Assembly: GCA_026393855.1 (NCBI GenBank) | Contig: JAPKZJ010000068.1 | Coordinates: 1 to 64,000 of the forward strand | Source: Candidatus Aminicenantes bacterium | Lineage (GTDB): Bacteria; Acidobacteriota; Aminicenantia; Aminicenantales; UBA4085 | Direction: 5' to 3' | DNA: 64,000 nt | The notes under the pieces: model-generated | The model's input: only the letters and a program-made list of their open reading frames with translations | Told to the model about the DNA's origin: nothing | The model's database searches: none | Shown here: positions 43,074-51,588 of the stretch, piece by piece | Numbering within the stretch: the stretch's first letter is position 1 | Layout: each line of letters opens with the position of its first letter | Position numbers and translations under genes: made by a program

Positions 43074-43766
43074 ATGAACAAAAAGAAACCCACTCCCGCC
43101 GTCGCGGCCGCCAGCGTCAAGGTTTTGGTTTATTGCCCCTCCGACCTGATTCTGTCCGGAATCCTCAAGGCCATCGAGGCCGATCCCGAGATCGAAGTCG
43201 TCAACGTCGAAAAGACGACTATCGATTCGCTCATGCAGACGCTCCGCCTGCTCAAGCCGAATGTCGTCCTCTTCGCCAGTATCGAAACCCTGCCCAATAT
43301 GCGCGAGATCTGCAAGGCCATCCGGGAGGCCTCCAAGGACCCAATCAAAACCCAGATGCTCATCCTGGGCAACATCCCGTCGCACGAGGAGATCGTCGGC
43401 CTCATCAACGTCGGGGCCCGGGGCTATTTCGACCTCAACGATCAGGCCCATCAGTTGCCCGAGGCCATCCGGGTGATCGCCCGGGGCGAGATCTGGCTGC
43501 CGCGGGACAAGATGAGCAGCATCATGGACCGCATCATCGCCGTCGTCGGCCGCGACATGAAGGAAAAGACCCTCGACCAGCTCACTCCGACCGAGTTCCA
43601 GGTGCTGAAGCTCATCGGCCAGGGCCGGAGCAACGACGAGATCGCGGCAACCCTGTTCATCAGCAAAAACACCGTCCGCTCCCATATCAAGAGCATCTAC
43701 GCCAAGCTGGACACCCACAGCCGCCTTCAGTTGGCTCTCTACGCCATCAACTCGGCTTTGTTTTAA
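43074..43766 (+). CDS. LuxR/NarL-family regulator with a degenerate receiver domain
   Basis: A 230-residue two-domain regulator. The N-terminal domain (about 15-135) follows the NarL receiver pattern, but the acidic pocket reads VLVYCPSDLIL and the phospho-acceptor position reads VVLFASIETLP, so the usual Asp residues are absent and phosphorylation is unlikely. The C-terminal HTH (about 165-228) is intact: LTPTEFQVLKLIGQGRSNDE, IAATLFISKNTVRSHIKSIY and AKLDTHSRLQLALYA. AAGGGG precedes the ATG. It sits between two degenerate PilZ-like genes and a canonical PilZ gene, so control by protein contact or ligand is more likely than by a kinase. Confidence 0.88.
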   Translation: MNKKKPTPAVAAASVKVLVYCPSDLILSGILKAIEADPEIEVVNVEKTTIDSLMQTLRLLKPNVVLFASIETLPNMREICKAIREASKDPIKTQMLILGNIPSHEEIVGLINVGARGYFDLNDQAHQLPEAIRVIARGEIWLPRDKMSSIMDRIIAVVGRDMKEKTLDQLTPTEFQVLKLIGQGRSNDEIAATLFISKNTVRSHIKSIYAKLDTHSRLQLALYAINSALF

Positions 43767-43791
43767 TCCCATCCGACAAGGGAAATGCCCC

Positions 43792-44199
43792 ATGACGAAA
43801 ACCGCAGCCAAGAGCAAGCCCCGGAAACGCCAGACCGCCGCCGCAGCCGCCGCCGCAGCCGCCGCCGCCGAACTGAACCGCCGCCGCGAATGGCGGTTCT
43901 ACCTGCCCCTGCGGGCCGTCGTCGAGGGCCGCCTGCCCCAGGGCAAGAAATTCAAGGAAGAGGCCACCCTGGAGAACATCAGCTCGACCGGGGCGTACCT
44001 TTGCCTGGACTCCGGCGTGATTGTCGGGTCTAAAATCCACCTGGTGATCGAGATTCCGCCCAAGGCCACCGACGGCAAGAAGGTCAAGCTCCGCATCGGC
44101 GGCCTGACCATCCGCCTGGAGAAGCCCGACAAAAAAGCTAAGAAACAGGGCGTCGCCGTCCGTTTCGACAAAGACTTTGAGTTCGAAGCCAAGTCCTAA
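43792..44199 (+). CDS. PilZ-domain protein (canonical motifs)
   Basis: A 135-residue protein with a basic, alanine-rich N-terminus (KSKPRKRQT then a run of 12 Ala) and one PilZ domain. The c-di-GMP motifs are intact: arginines in RRREWRFYLPLRAVVEG and N-x-S-x-x-G as ENISSTGAYLCL, followed by the strands IHLVIEIPP and VKLRIGGLTIRLE. It should bind c-di-GMP and change contact with a partner. It lies 25 bp after the LuxR-type gene and 10 bp before coaE. A response regulator with a GGDEF domain is encoded at 57169. Confidence 0.88.
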   Translation: MTKTAAKSKPRKRQTAAAAAAAAAAAELNRRREWRFYLPLRAVVEGRLPQGKKFKEEATLENISSTGAYLCLDSGVIVGSKIHLVIEIPPKATDGKKVKLRIGGLTIRLEKPDKKAKKQGVAVRFDKDFEFEAKS

Positions 44200-44209
44200 A
44201 CGAACCGTC

Positions 44210-44830
44210 ATGCTGCGAGTCGGCCTGACCGGCGGCATCGCCTGCGGCAAAACCGTCGTCGCTTCCGTCTTCGAATGCCGGGGCGCGTATCTCCACCGGG
44301 CCGACCAGGCCTCCCATCGTCTGATGAATCCCGGCGGGCCCGCCTGGACCGCGGTCAGGGATCGTTTCGGAGCCCGCATTGTCCGCACCGACGGGACCAT
44401 CGACCGCAAGGTCTTGGGAGCGGTCGTCTTCCGGGACGCCAAAGCCCGGCGCGACTTGGAAAAAATCCTGCACCCCCTGGTCCTTGCGGACCTGCGGGCC
44501 GCCGCCGCCAAGGCCGAGACGAGCGGCGGCGTCCGCATTTTCGTCTCGGAAGCGGCCTTGATCTACGAGACGGGGTTGGAGAATTTCTTCGATCGGGTGG
44601 TCGTGGTCAAGTGCGATCGCCGGACGCAGACCAAGCGGCTCATGGAGCGGGACGGCCTGACCAAGGCCGAGGCCGAGCGCCGACTGGCGGCGCAGATGGA
44701 TCCCGCGGCAAAAGCCCGCCGGGCCGATTACGTGATCAATACTTCGGGCGCCTTGGAAGAGACCCTGGCCCGGGCCGAAGCGGTATACACGCTTCTCTTG
44801 GACGAGTCCGCCTCCGCTAAACGAAAATAA
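44210..44830 (+). CDS. coaE: Dephospho-CoA kinase
   Basis: A 206-residue P-loop kinase for the last step of coenzyme A synthesis. ATG 44210 is chosen because the protein then starts MLRVGLTGGIACGKTVVASV, with the Walker A loop GGIACGKT. The CoA-binding region has RADQASHRLMNPGGPAW and LEKILHPLV, and the lid has RRTQTKRLMERDGLTKAEAE. DYVINTSGALEET closes the fold. It may be cotranscribed with the PilZ gene 10 bp upstream, although the roles are unrelated. Confidence 0.94.
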   Translation: MLRVGLTGGIACGKTVVASVFECRGAYLHRADQASHRLMNPGGPAWTAVRDRFGARIVRTDGTIDRKVLGAVVFRDAKARRDLEKILHPLVLADLRAAAAKAETSGGVRIFVSEAALIYETGLENFFDRVVVVKCDRRTQTKRLMERDGLTKAEAERRLAAQMDPAAKARRADYVINTSGALEETLARAEAVYTLLLDESASAKRK

Positions 44831-44899
44831 TCCCGAGTAGCCGGATCATATTTCCTTTAGCTTTTCTCGTTTGTCTAATTCTCAAGTTCTTCAGAAATG

Positions 44900-44998
44900 G
44901 CTGTTTTCTTAAATTGGGCGAAGAGCATGGGGGTGAGCGCCGATGCGGTCGCTTCGCAGTCCTCGTAACGACCGGCGCCTCGCCCGTCGTCGCGAGGG
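44900..44998 (+). repeat. Element-end remnant plus REP-like hairpin (copy 1)
   Basis: AAATTGGGCGAAG matches the right end of palindromic element copy C and is followed, after a spacer, by the hairpin CCTCGTAACGAC ... GTCGTCGCGAGG (44961-44997). The same order occurs at 55834-55944. It lies in the 456-bp gap 44831-45286. Upstream of it the gap is AT-rich without a gene. Confidence 0.7.
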
Positions 44999-45015
44999 CG
45001 GAAATTTCGCCCAAG

Positions 45016-45097
45016 CGGAGCCGCATTCCAATTTCTCTTATTGGTCTTACCCCTCCTGCCTCCCCTATAACAGGGGAGGATTCGTCATGCGGCTCCG
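45016..45097 (+). repeat. Nested inverted repeat with inner hairpin
   Basis: A perfect 11-bp outer inverted repeat, CGGAGCCGCAT (45016-45026) and ATGCGGCTCCG (45087-45097), encloses an inner hairpin with 8-bp stem CCTCCCCT / AGGGGAGG (45059-45079). The remaining 190 bp to the next gene shows nothing clear. It may be a structured RNA, a terminator for the convergent genes or a decayed element. Confidence 0.6.
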
Positions 45098-45286
45098 AAA
45101 GGTGCGGCCCGGAAAGAGGCCGGCCGGTGAGGATGTCTGAGTGGACCGTACAAAGACCGTAAAATCAATGCGGGACGCGAGTTCCGAGCCGCCGAGAAAA
45201 ACGAGACGCCACGGCGCAAAAATTTCCGCCATAGCGAACCCCCTTGTCTCGAGCCTTGAATCAAGGGTTCTTGCGTAAGTATCGGC

Positions 45287-46237
45287 TTAGGACTTTGATT
45301 CCTTGAGAGCGGCCGCGAGCAGCGGGATGAGAATCTCGTGCGGGCCGACAAAGTAATAGCCTTTCCCCTTCTTCCCCAGCGGCCGCTTGGTCACGTTCTC
45401 GGACGGCCGGTAGTGGCGCATGAAATCGAAGACGGCGGTGGAAAAGCCGTCCAGCTTGTGGCCTTTGTTACGGACCAAGGAGACGGCCTTGAGAAAGACT
45501 TCGGGCAGGAGGACGGCCGATCCGACGTTGAGGTAGACGCCGCCGCCGTTCATCTCTTTCACCAGCCCGGCCAGGCGGAAGAAATCCCGCAGCGAGGCCT
45601 GGCCGATGGCCTCGCCGCTGGCCTGGGGATGGACATGGATGATATCGGTCCCGATGGCCACATGGACGGTGACCGGGATCTTCAAGCGGGCCGCGGTGCC
45701 CAGCAGGCTCGAGTCGCGATGGGGAAACTTCGATCCGGCGATCATCCGGCCGACGGATTCGCCGAGCCCCAGCCCCGCCGCGGCGCCCGACCGGATGGCC
45801 ACGTTCAAAAGCTCGCCGGTCTCCTTGGCCATGCCGAAGCGGCCGTCGCGGATGCGGGCTTCGACATCCTCGGAGGTGCGGCCGGCGAAGGCGATTTCGA
45901 AGTCATGAATGATGCCGGCGCCGTTGAGGGCCAGCCCGGACACCCATCCCTCCCGCATCAAGTCCAGGATGATCGGGCTCAATCCGACCTTGATGACGTG
46001 AGCTCCCATGCCCCACACCAACGGCTTGCCCCGGTCGCGCCCGGCCCGGCAGGCCGCCACGAAAGCCCGAAAGTCCGCCGCCGCCAAGAAGCCCGGCAGG
46101 GACTCAAAGAATTCGGCGACGGACGCGCCCGGCGCCAGGGGGCGGGCAAAATCAGCCAGGCCGACCTTGCTGGGCCGGGAGCGGAGGGGGTAGGTGCGGA
46201 TGCCGTCTGGAGTCAGGGGGCGGACGATACGGGCCAT
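45287..46237 (-). CDS. Conserved protein, distantly deoxyhypusine-synthase-like
   Basis: A 316-residue cytosolic protein starting at ATG 46237 behind GGAGGAA. Conserved-looking segments are VWGMGAHVIKVGLSPIILDL, LNGAGIIHDFEIAFAG, TSEDVEARIRDGRFGMAKET, HVAIGTDIIHVHP and GGGVYLNVGSAVLLPEVFLK. Glycine-rich turns after strands indicate a Rossmann-like NAD-binding fold, and the order of the segments distantly recalls deoxyhypusine synthase, although the catalytic lysine region is not evident. Bacteria lack eIF5A, so another amine or nucleotide substrate is likely. The gene is 53 bp downstream of the HU gene on the same strand. Confidence 0.6.
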   Translation of the reverse strand: MARIVRPLTPDGIRTYPLRSRPSKVGLADFARPLAPGASVAEFFESLPGFLAAADFRAFVAACRAGRDRGKPLVWGMGAHVIKVGLSPIILDLMREGWVSGLALNGAGIIHDFEIAFAGRTSEDVEARIRDGRFGMAKETGELLNVAIRSGAAAGLGLGESVGRMIAGSKFPHRDSSLLGTAARLKIPVTVHVAIGTDIIHVHPQASGEAIGQASLRDFFRLAGLVKEMNGGGVYLNVGSAVLLPEVFLKAVSLVRNKGHKLDGFSTAVFDFMRHYRPSENVTKRPLGKKGKGYYFVGPHEILIPLLAAALKESKS

Positions 46238-46290
46238 GGGATATTCCTCCGGCGTATCGGGAAGAGGCGGAGCCTCGGGACAGGACCCGG

Positions 46291-46566
46291 TCATTCGGAC
46301 GGGATGTTCTTCAGCTCCTGGCCGCAACGGAACTTGATACGCTTGCCTTCGGTGATGTGGATCTGCTTCTTGCGGCGGATATCGCGGCCGTAGCCGGTCT
46401 TCTTGGCCATGACCTTGAAACTGCCGAAGCCCCGGATCTCGACCTTTTCCTTCTTGGCCAAGGCGTCCTTGAGGGCATCGAGAATGGCTTCCACAATCAG
46501 AAGGGATTTCGCCGCATTGAAGCTGGACTTCTTCTCGATGGCCAGGGCTATATCGTTCTTGATCAT
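46291..46566 (-). CDS. HU/IHF-family DNA-binding protein
   Basis: A 91-residue nucleoid protein, the usual HU length. MIKNDIALAIEKKSSFNAAK starts the dimerising helices, and VEIRGFGSFKVMAKKTGYGR, DIRRKKQIHI and KRIKFRCGQELKNI form the beta-arm body; the arm tip is basic. It bends DNA and organises the nucleoid or assists recombination and replication. ATG 46566 has CAGGAG upstream and a consensus promoter (TTGACA) faces it. Whether it is HU or IHF-like cannot be decided. Confidence 0.94.
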   Translation of the reverse strand: MIKNDIALAIEKKSSFNAAKSLLIVEAILDALKDALAKKEKVEIRGFGSFKVMAKKTGYGRDIRRKKQIHITEGKRIKFRCGQELKNIPSE

Positions 46567-46591
46567 TGAAATCTCCTGCGTGGAAAGCCTT

Positions 46592-46620
46592 ACTTTAGTT
46601 TTTCGCCCCCCAAATGTCAA
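46592..46620 (-). promoter_or_regulatory. Promoter of the HU-family gene
   Basis: On the - strand, TTGACA (46615-46620), a 17-nt spacer and TAAAGT (46592-46597), 26 bp before the ATG. Confidence 0.75.
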
Positions 46621-46638
46621 GACTCCCGCTCGGCTCGG

Positions 46639-46667
46639 TTGACTTCCGCTAATGCCCTTTCTATAAT
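46639..46667 (+). promoter_or_regulatory. Promoter of the SPOR-lnt-prfB operon
   Basis: TTGACT (46639-46644), a 17-nt spacer and a consensus TATAAT (46662-46667). It is back to back with the HU promoter, 18 bp apart. Confidence 0.8.
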
Positions 46668-46704
46668 GGAATCAGCGTGAAGACATCCGAGCAAGAACAC
46701 TGAC

Positions 46705-47388
46705 ATGGCCAAGCGCGGGCGTGAACTGCAGTTCGCCACCCACCAGCTGGTAGGGGTCTTTCTGGGCCTGATCGCGCTGTGCGCTTTCGTCTTCCTCTTG
46801 GGCATCTCCATGGGCAGCAAAAAGACGTCCCTGGCCGCCAAGGCTGGGGAGAAAACAGCCAAACCGGCCATACCCGCCGGAACGATCCAGTCCGAGCTCG
46901 ACGCCCATGCGCGCAGCGCCGGTCCCGAAGCCAAGCCCGGCGCGATCGTGCCGAAGGCCGACCCCCCGGCTGTGAAATCGGGGGCCGCCGCTCCCGCATC
47001 CGGCCCCGGCGAGAAGCCGGCCGTTAAGCCTTCTGATAAGCCTGCCGATAAGCCCGAGAACAAGCCCCTGGATAAACCGGCCGCCAAAACGACCGCGCCT
47101 TCGGCCGAGGTCAAGAAGCCGGCTCAAGCGCCCGCCGTCACGGCCGGCGTATGGTACGTCCAAGTCGCCGCCGTCGACGAGAGGGCCGCGGCCGAATCGG
47201 TCGCCCGCAAGCTGGAGAAAGACGGCTTTCCGACTCTCGTGCTGGATCCGTTGGCCCGGGACAAGAGGACGGTCTATCGCGTCCGCGTCGGTCCCTACGA
47301 AAACAAGGCCGAGGCCGACAAGGCCAGGATCAAGCTGGCCGAAGCGGCCAAAAAGAAGAACGCCGACTATTTCCTGGTCAAGGGCTGA
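46705..47388 (+). CDS. SPOR-domain membrane protein
   Basis: A 227-residue protein. A short basic N-terminus is followed by one transmembrane helix (LVGVFLGLIALCAFVFLLGI), a periplasmic linker rich in Lys, Pro and Ala (about 45-145) with repeated KPADKP-like units, and a C-terminal SPOR domain (about 148-227) with WYVQVAAVDERAAAESVARK, YRVRVGPYENKAEADKA and a DYFLVKG end. SPOR domains bind denuded peptidoglycan glycan strands, often at division sites. First gene of an operon with lnt and prfB. No strong ribosome site is seen. Confidence 0.9.
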   Translation: MAKRGRELQFATHQLVGVFLGLIALCAFVFLLGISMGSKKTSLAAKAGEKTAKPAIPAGTIQSELDAHARSAGPEAKPGAIVPKADPPAVKSGAAAPASGPGEKPAVKPSDKPADKPENKPLDKPAAKTTAPSAEVKKPAQAPAVTAGVWYVQVAAVDERAAAESVARKLEKDGFPTLVLDPLARDKRTVYRVRVGPYENKAEADKARIKLAEAAKKKNADYFLVKG

Positions 47389-47420
47389 CCGGTCTTCCGC
47401 CGGCGTTGAGGCCATCCCGC

Positions 47421-48958
47421 ATGACGAACGATCCCAAATCCGGCCGGCTGGCGGTGATTGACCTGCTCGGCGCGGCGGCCTCGGGAGCGCTGACCGCCCT
47501 CGCCTTCCCCAAGCTCAACCTGATGTTCTTCGCCTGGATCTCGCTCCTGCCGCTGCTCTTCCTGCTGGTCAAAGCCCGGCCGCGCCAGGGCCTGGTTCTG
47601 GGCTGGGTTGCGGGCGCTTTTTTCTATGGCCTTCTCCTCTACTGGATTCCCAACGTCCCGGCCCACTACGGGAATCTTCCGATCGTCGTCAGCCTGCTCG
47701 TCTATCTGCTTCTCATCCTGCTCCTGGCATCGACTTGGGCCCTCTTCGGCCTCGGATTTGCGATCCTCCGCCGCCGGCTGGGTGAAACCGCGTTCTTCGT
47801 CGCGCCGTTTCTCTGGGTCGCCCTGGAGTACGGCGTCACCCATGTCCTGACGGGCTTCCCTTGGGGCCTTCTGGGCTTGAGCCAATATAAAAACACGGCC
47901 TTCATCCAGGTCGCCGCGGTCACGGGCGTCTATGGGGTGTCGTTCCTCCTGGTCATGTTCCAATCCTTGTTCGCCGGTTCCATCACCCATATGAAACGCC
48001 TGCCGTTCGCCTTCGGCACGATCGCCCTAGCCGCCGTGCATGTGGCGGGATTTCTGGGCCAGGCCAAGGTCGTGCCCGGCCCCCAGACATTCCGGGCCGC
48101 GGTCATCCAGGGCAACGTCTCGCCGGACATGGATTGGAACGGCGCCGGGGCCGATAAGATCATGGCTCTCTTCGAGGAGCACATGGATCTGACCCGGCAG
48201 GCCCGTGACCAGGGCGCCAAGCTCATCGTCTGGCCCGAGCTGTCCGTACCCCTGTGCTTCAGCTGCGACGATTCCTTTCATGACCGGCTCGAGGCCATCC
48301 TGACCAGGTTCGTCCGGGAATCGGGCGCGAGCCTACTGCTGGGCACCATCGAGACGTCGGGCGAACCCGACGCGCGGCGATTTTACAACTCGGCTCTCCA
48401 ATTATCGCCGGACCGGGCCGTTTCCAAATACGCCAAGATGCACCTCGTGCCCTTTGGGGAATACATCCCCTATCGCCCGATCTTCGGGTTCGTCGAGCGG
48501 CTGGCTCCGGCGGTCGGCGCCCTGACGCCCGGCCGAGGGCGGACGCTGCACTCCTTCCGCGACATCCCCTACGGATCGCCGATCTGCTACGAGATCGCCT
48601 TCCCAGACGAGGTCCGCCGCTTCGTCAAGAACGGGGCCCGTTTCCTGGTCACCATCACTAACGACGGCTGGTACGGAGCCACATCGGCCCCCTACCAGCA
48701 CTTCGCCCAGGCCGTCTTTCGGGCCGTGGAGAATCGCCGCTTCGTCCTGCGCGCCGCCACGACCGGAGTCAGCGGCATCATCGACCCCTTCGGCCGGGTC
48801 GTAGCCCAGAGCGAAGTCGGCGTTCGGACTTTCCTGGCCGGCGACGTGACGCCGCAGACCGAGACCACCTTCTATTCCCGCTACGGAGACGCCTTCTCCG
48901 TCGCCTCCGTGGCGATTGCGGGCCTTTCCCTAATCCTAGCCCTCATCAAGAGACGCCC

Positions 48959-48962
<4 letters not shown>
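47421..48962 (+). CDS. lnt: Apolipoprotein N-acyltransferase
   Basis: A 513-residue inner-membrane enzyme that adds the third acyl chain to lipoproteins. About six N-terminal helices (residues 10-215) precede a nitrilase-like domain, and a last helix lies at the C-terminus. The catalytic triad is Glu273 in WPELS, Lys339 in YAKMHLVPFGEYIP and Cys389 in SPICYEIAFP; spacing is as in E. coli. ATG 47421 is chosen because upstream residues belong to the overlapping frame of the SPOR gene. prfB starts within its stop (ATGA). Confidence 0.95.
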
Positions 48963-50089
<1,127 letters not shown>

Positions 50090-50101
50090 TTATTCAGGTC
50101 T

Positions 50102-50492
50102 TCTCCCATCTCCGGGAAACGCAGTCCGGGGTATTGGCCCGGCGGCTTCGGGCTCTTCTCGCCTTTTCCCACAGCTCGTCTCGGCACATGCAGCCGAAGG
50201 CGCTAACCGGCTCCCTCCTTGGAAGGAGGGGCTGGGGAGGTGATATCAATAAAATCAAAAGTGTTCGGCGCCTTCGGAATTAAGGATCTTACGGAACTGC
50301 GCATTCGAGATCATCCGGTCTTGGAGATCACCCACTCCGTTTCGATTTCGTTAAATAGTCGCATGCTCAAACAGCCCTCGGCGCCTGGCCAGAGCCAGGT
50401 TCCCTCAGAGAGTTGTGGAAAAAGGCGCCGCCCTCGCAATTTCGCCGTTGGCCAATACCCCTAACCGCGCTTATTTCCCGGAGATGGGAGAA
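50102..50492 (+). repeat. Palindromic MITE-like element, copy B, with nested insertion
   Basis: Terminal inverted repeats TCTCCCATCTCCGGGAAACG (left) and its inverted complement at the right end, with the same interior as copies A and C. About 110 extra bases lie between CTCGGCACATG and GGAACTGCGCATT. They are bounded by CCGAAGGCGC / GCGCCTTCGG and contain the perfect palindrome CCCTCCTTGGAAGGAGGG (50213-50230). The right end overlaps the last codons of mazG. The element fills the convergent prfB-mazG gap. Confidence 0.85.
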
Positions 50493-51307
50493 GCACCTTT
50501 TTTAATTTCCTCCCAGACGGCGTCCATCTCGGCCGGCGTGGCGTCGCGGAGCGCCCGGCCGCGGGCGGCGAAATCCTTCTGAAGCTCCAGGAACCGGGCC
50601 ATGAACTTGGCGTTGGCCCGGCGCAGGACGAGCTCGGGGTTGGCCTTCGCCAGGCGGGCGGCCTGGGCCAGGGCGAACAGGGCGTCCCCGATCTCCTCCT
50701 CGATCTCGCCGCTTCGGCCGCCGGCCAGAGCGGCGTCGATCTCGTCCAGCTCCTCCCGGACCTTGGCCAGGGCATCGCCGGCGGCCGGCCAATCGAAGGC
50801 TTCGTGGGCGGCCCGCTGGCCGATCTGAAAGGCCCGCAGCAGCGAGGGCGCCGATTCCGGGATGCCCTCGAACGGCGAAGTCCGGTTCTTCTCTTTGCGC
50901 TTTTCCCGGTTCCAGACAACGAGGACCCCGGCGGCGTCCTGCACCGGCGGGCCGCCGAAGACGTGGGGATGGCGGCGGATCAGCTTCTCGTTGATGCCGT
51001 CCAGGGCTGCGGCGGCGTCAAAGTCCCCTTTCTCCTCGAAGATCCGGGCCAGGAAGACGACCTCCATCAGGACATCCCCCAACTCCTCGGCCAGGGCCTT
51101 GGGATCGCCCTGGTCCAAGGAGTCGACGGCCTCGTAGACTTCCTCCAGGAAATAGCCGGCGATGGACTTGGCGTCCTGTTCCCGATCCCAGGGGCATCCG
51201 CCGGGGCCGCGCAAAGCCGCCAGGATATCGACCAGGCGCTGAAACTTGGGGCCGGCGCCTTCGCCGGGATTCCGTGTTACGATGTTTTCTCGTTCCCTGA
51301 CTTCCAT
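50471..51307 (-). CDS. mazG: Nucleoside triphosphate pyrophosphohydrolase MazG
   Basis: A 278-residue protein with two all-alpha MazG domains. The first has GGCPWDREQDAKSIAGYFLE, EEVYEAVDSLDQGD and EELGDVLMEVVFLARI, the second has EELDEIDAALAGG and EEEIGDALFALAQAARLAK, each with the E-E-x-x-E and E-x-x-D metal ligands. It hydrolyses NTPs to NMP and pyrophosphate, limiting abnormal nucleotides or (p)ppGpp effects. ATG 51307 is the best start. Its last residues, ASPISGK, and the stop codon come from the terminal inverted repeat of element copy B. Confidence 0.93.
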   Translation of the reverse strand: MEVRERENIVTRNPGEGAGPKFQRLVDILAALRGPGGCPWDREQDAKSIAGYFLEEVYEAVDSLDQGDPKALAEELGDVLMEVVFLARIFEEKGDFDAAAALDGINEKLIRRHPHVFGGPPVQDAAGVLVVWNREKRKEKNRTSPFEGIPESAPSLLRAFQIGQRAAHEAFDWPAAGDALAKVREELDEIDAALAGGRSGEIEEEIGDALFALAQAARLAKANPELVLRRANAKFMARFLELQKDFAARGRALRDATPAEMDAVWEEIKKGASPISGK

Positions 51308-51416
51308 GGTCCATCTTTTAGCATACCTTCGGTCCCCGGCCAAGCCGCCGCCGAGATCGCTTCTGGACGCGGCCCGGTTCTTCGTGTACGAGGACCCCGT
51401 TAAGGGCGGTTCCGAC

Positions 51417-51575
51417 ATGAACCTCGAATACGCCAAACGGATGATCGACCTTTTGGACCTGCTCAAGGACCGGACCCAGGGCCGGCTGCGGCCTGCGGAA
51501 TTCGACTTCCTCGATGGCTGCCTGTCGGAGCTGAAGCTCCATTACGTGCAGAAGGCGGAGATTCTCAAGGTCTGA
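51417..51575 (+). CDS. Small helical protein of unknown function
   Basis: A 52-residue acidic, helical protein: NLEYAKRMIDLLDLLKDRTQ, then RLRPAEFDFLDGCLSELKLH and YVQKAEILKV. I do not recognise it. Codon use and composition resemble genes nearby. The ribosome site (GGGCGG) is weak. It is 13 bp before ribF and may be cotranscribed with it. The region 51308-51416 upstream shows no clear promoter. Confidence 0.5.
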   Translation: MNLEYAKRMIDLLDLLKDRTQGRLRPAEFDFLDGCLSELKLHYVQKAEILKV

Positions 51576-51588
51576 GCGGACGCCCGGC

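Noticed and set aside
44831-45286. tRNA or other known RNA gene in the 456-bp gap
   Set aside because: No cloverleaf or known riboswitch pattern was found; the hairpins match repeat elements instead.
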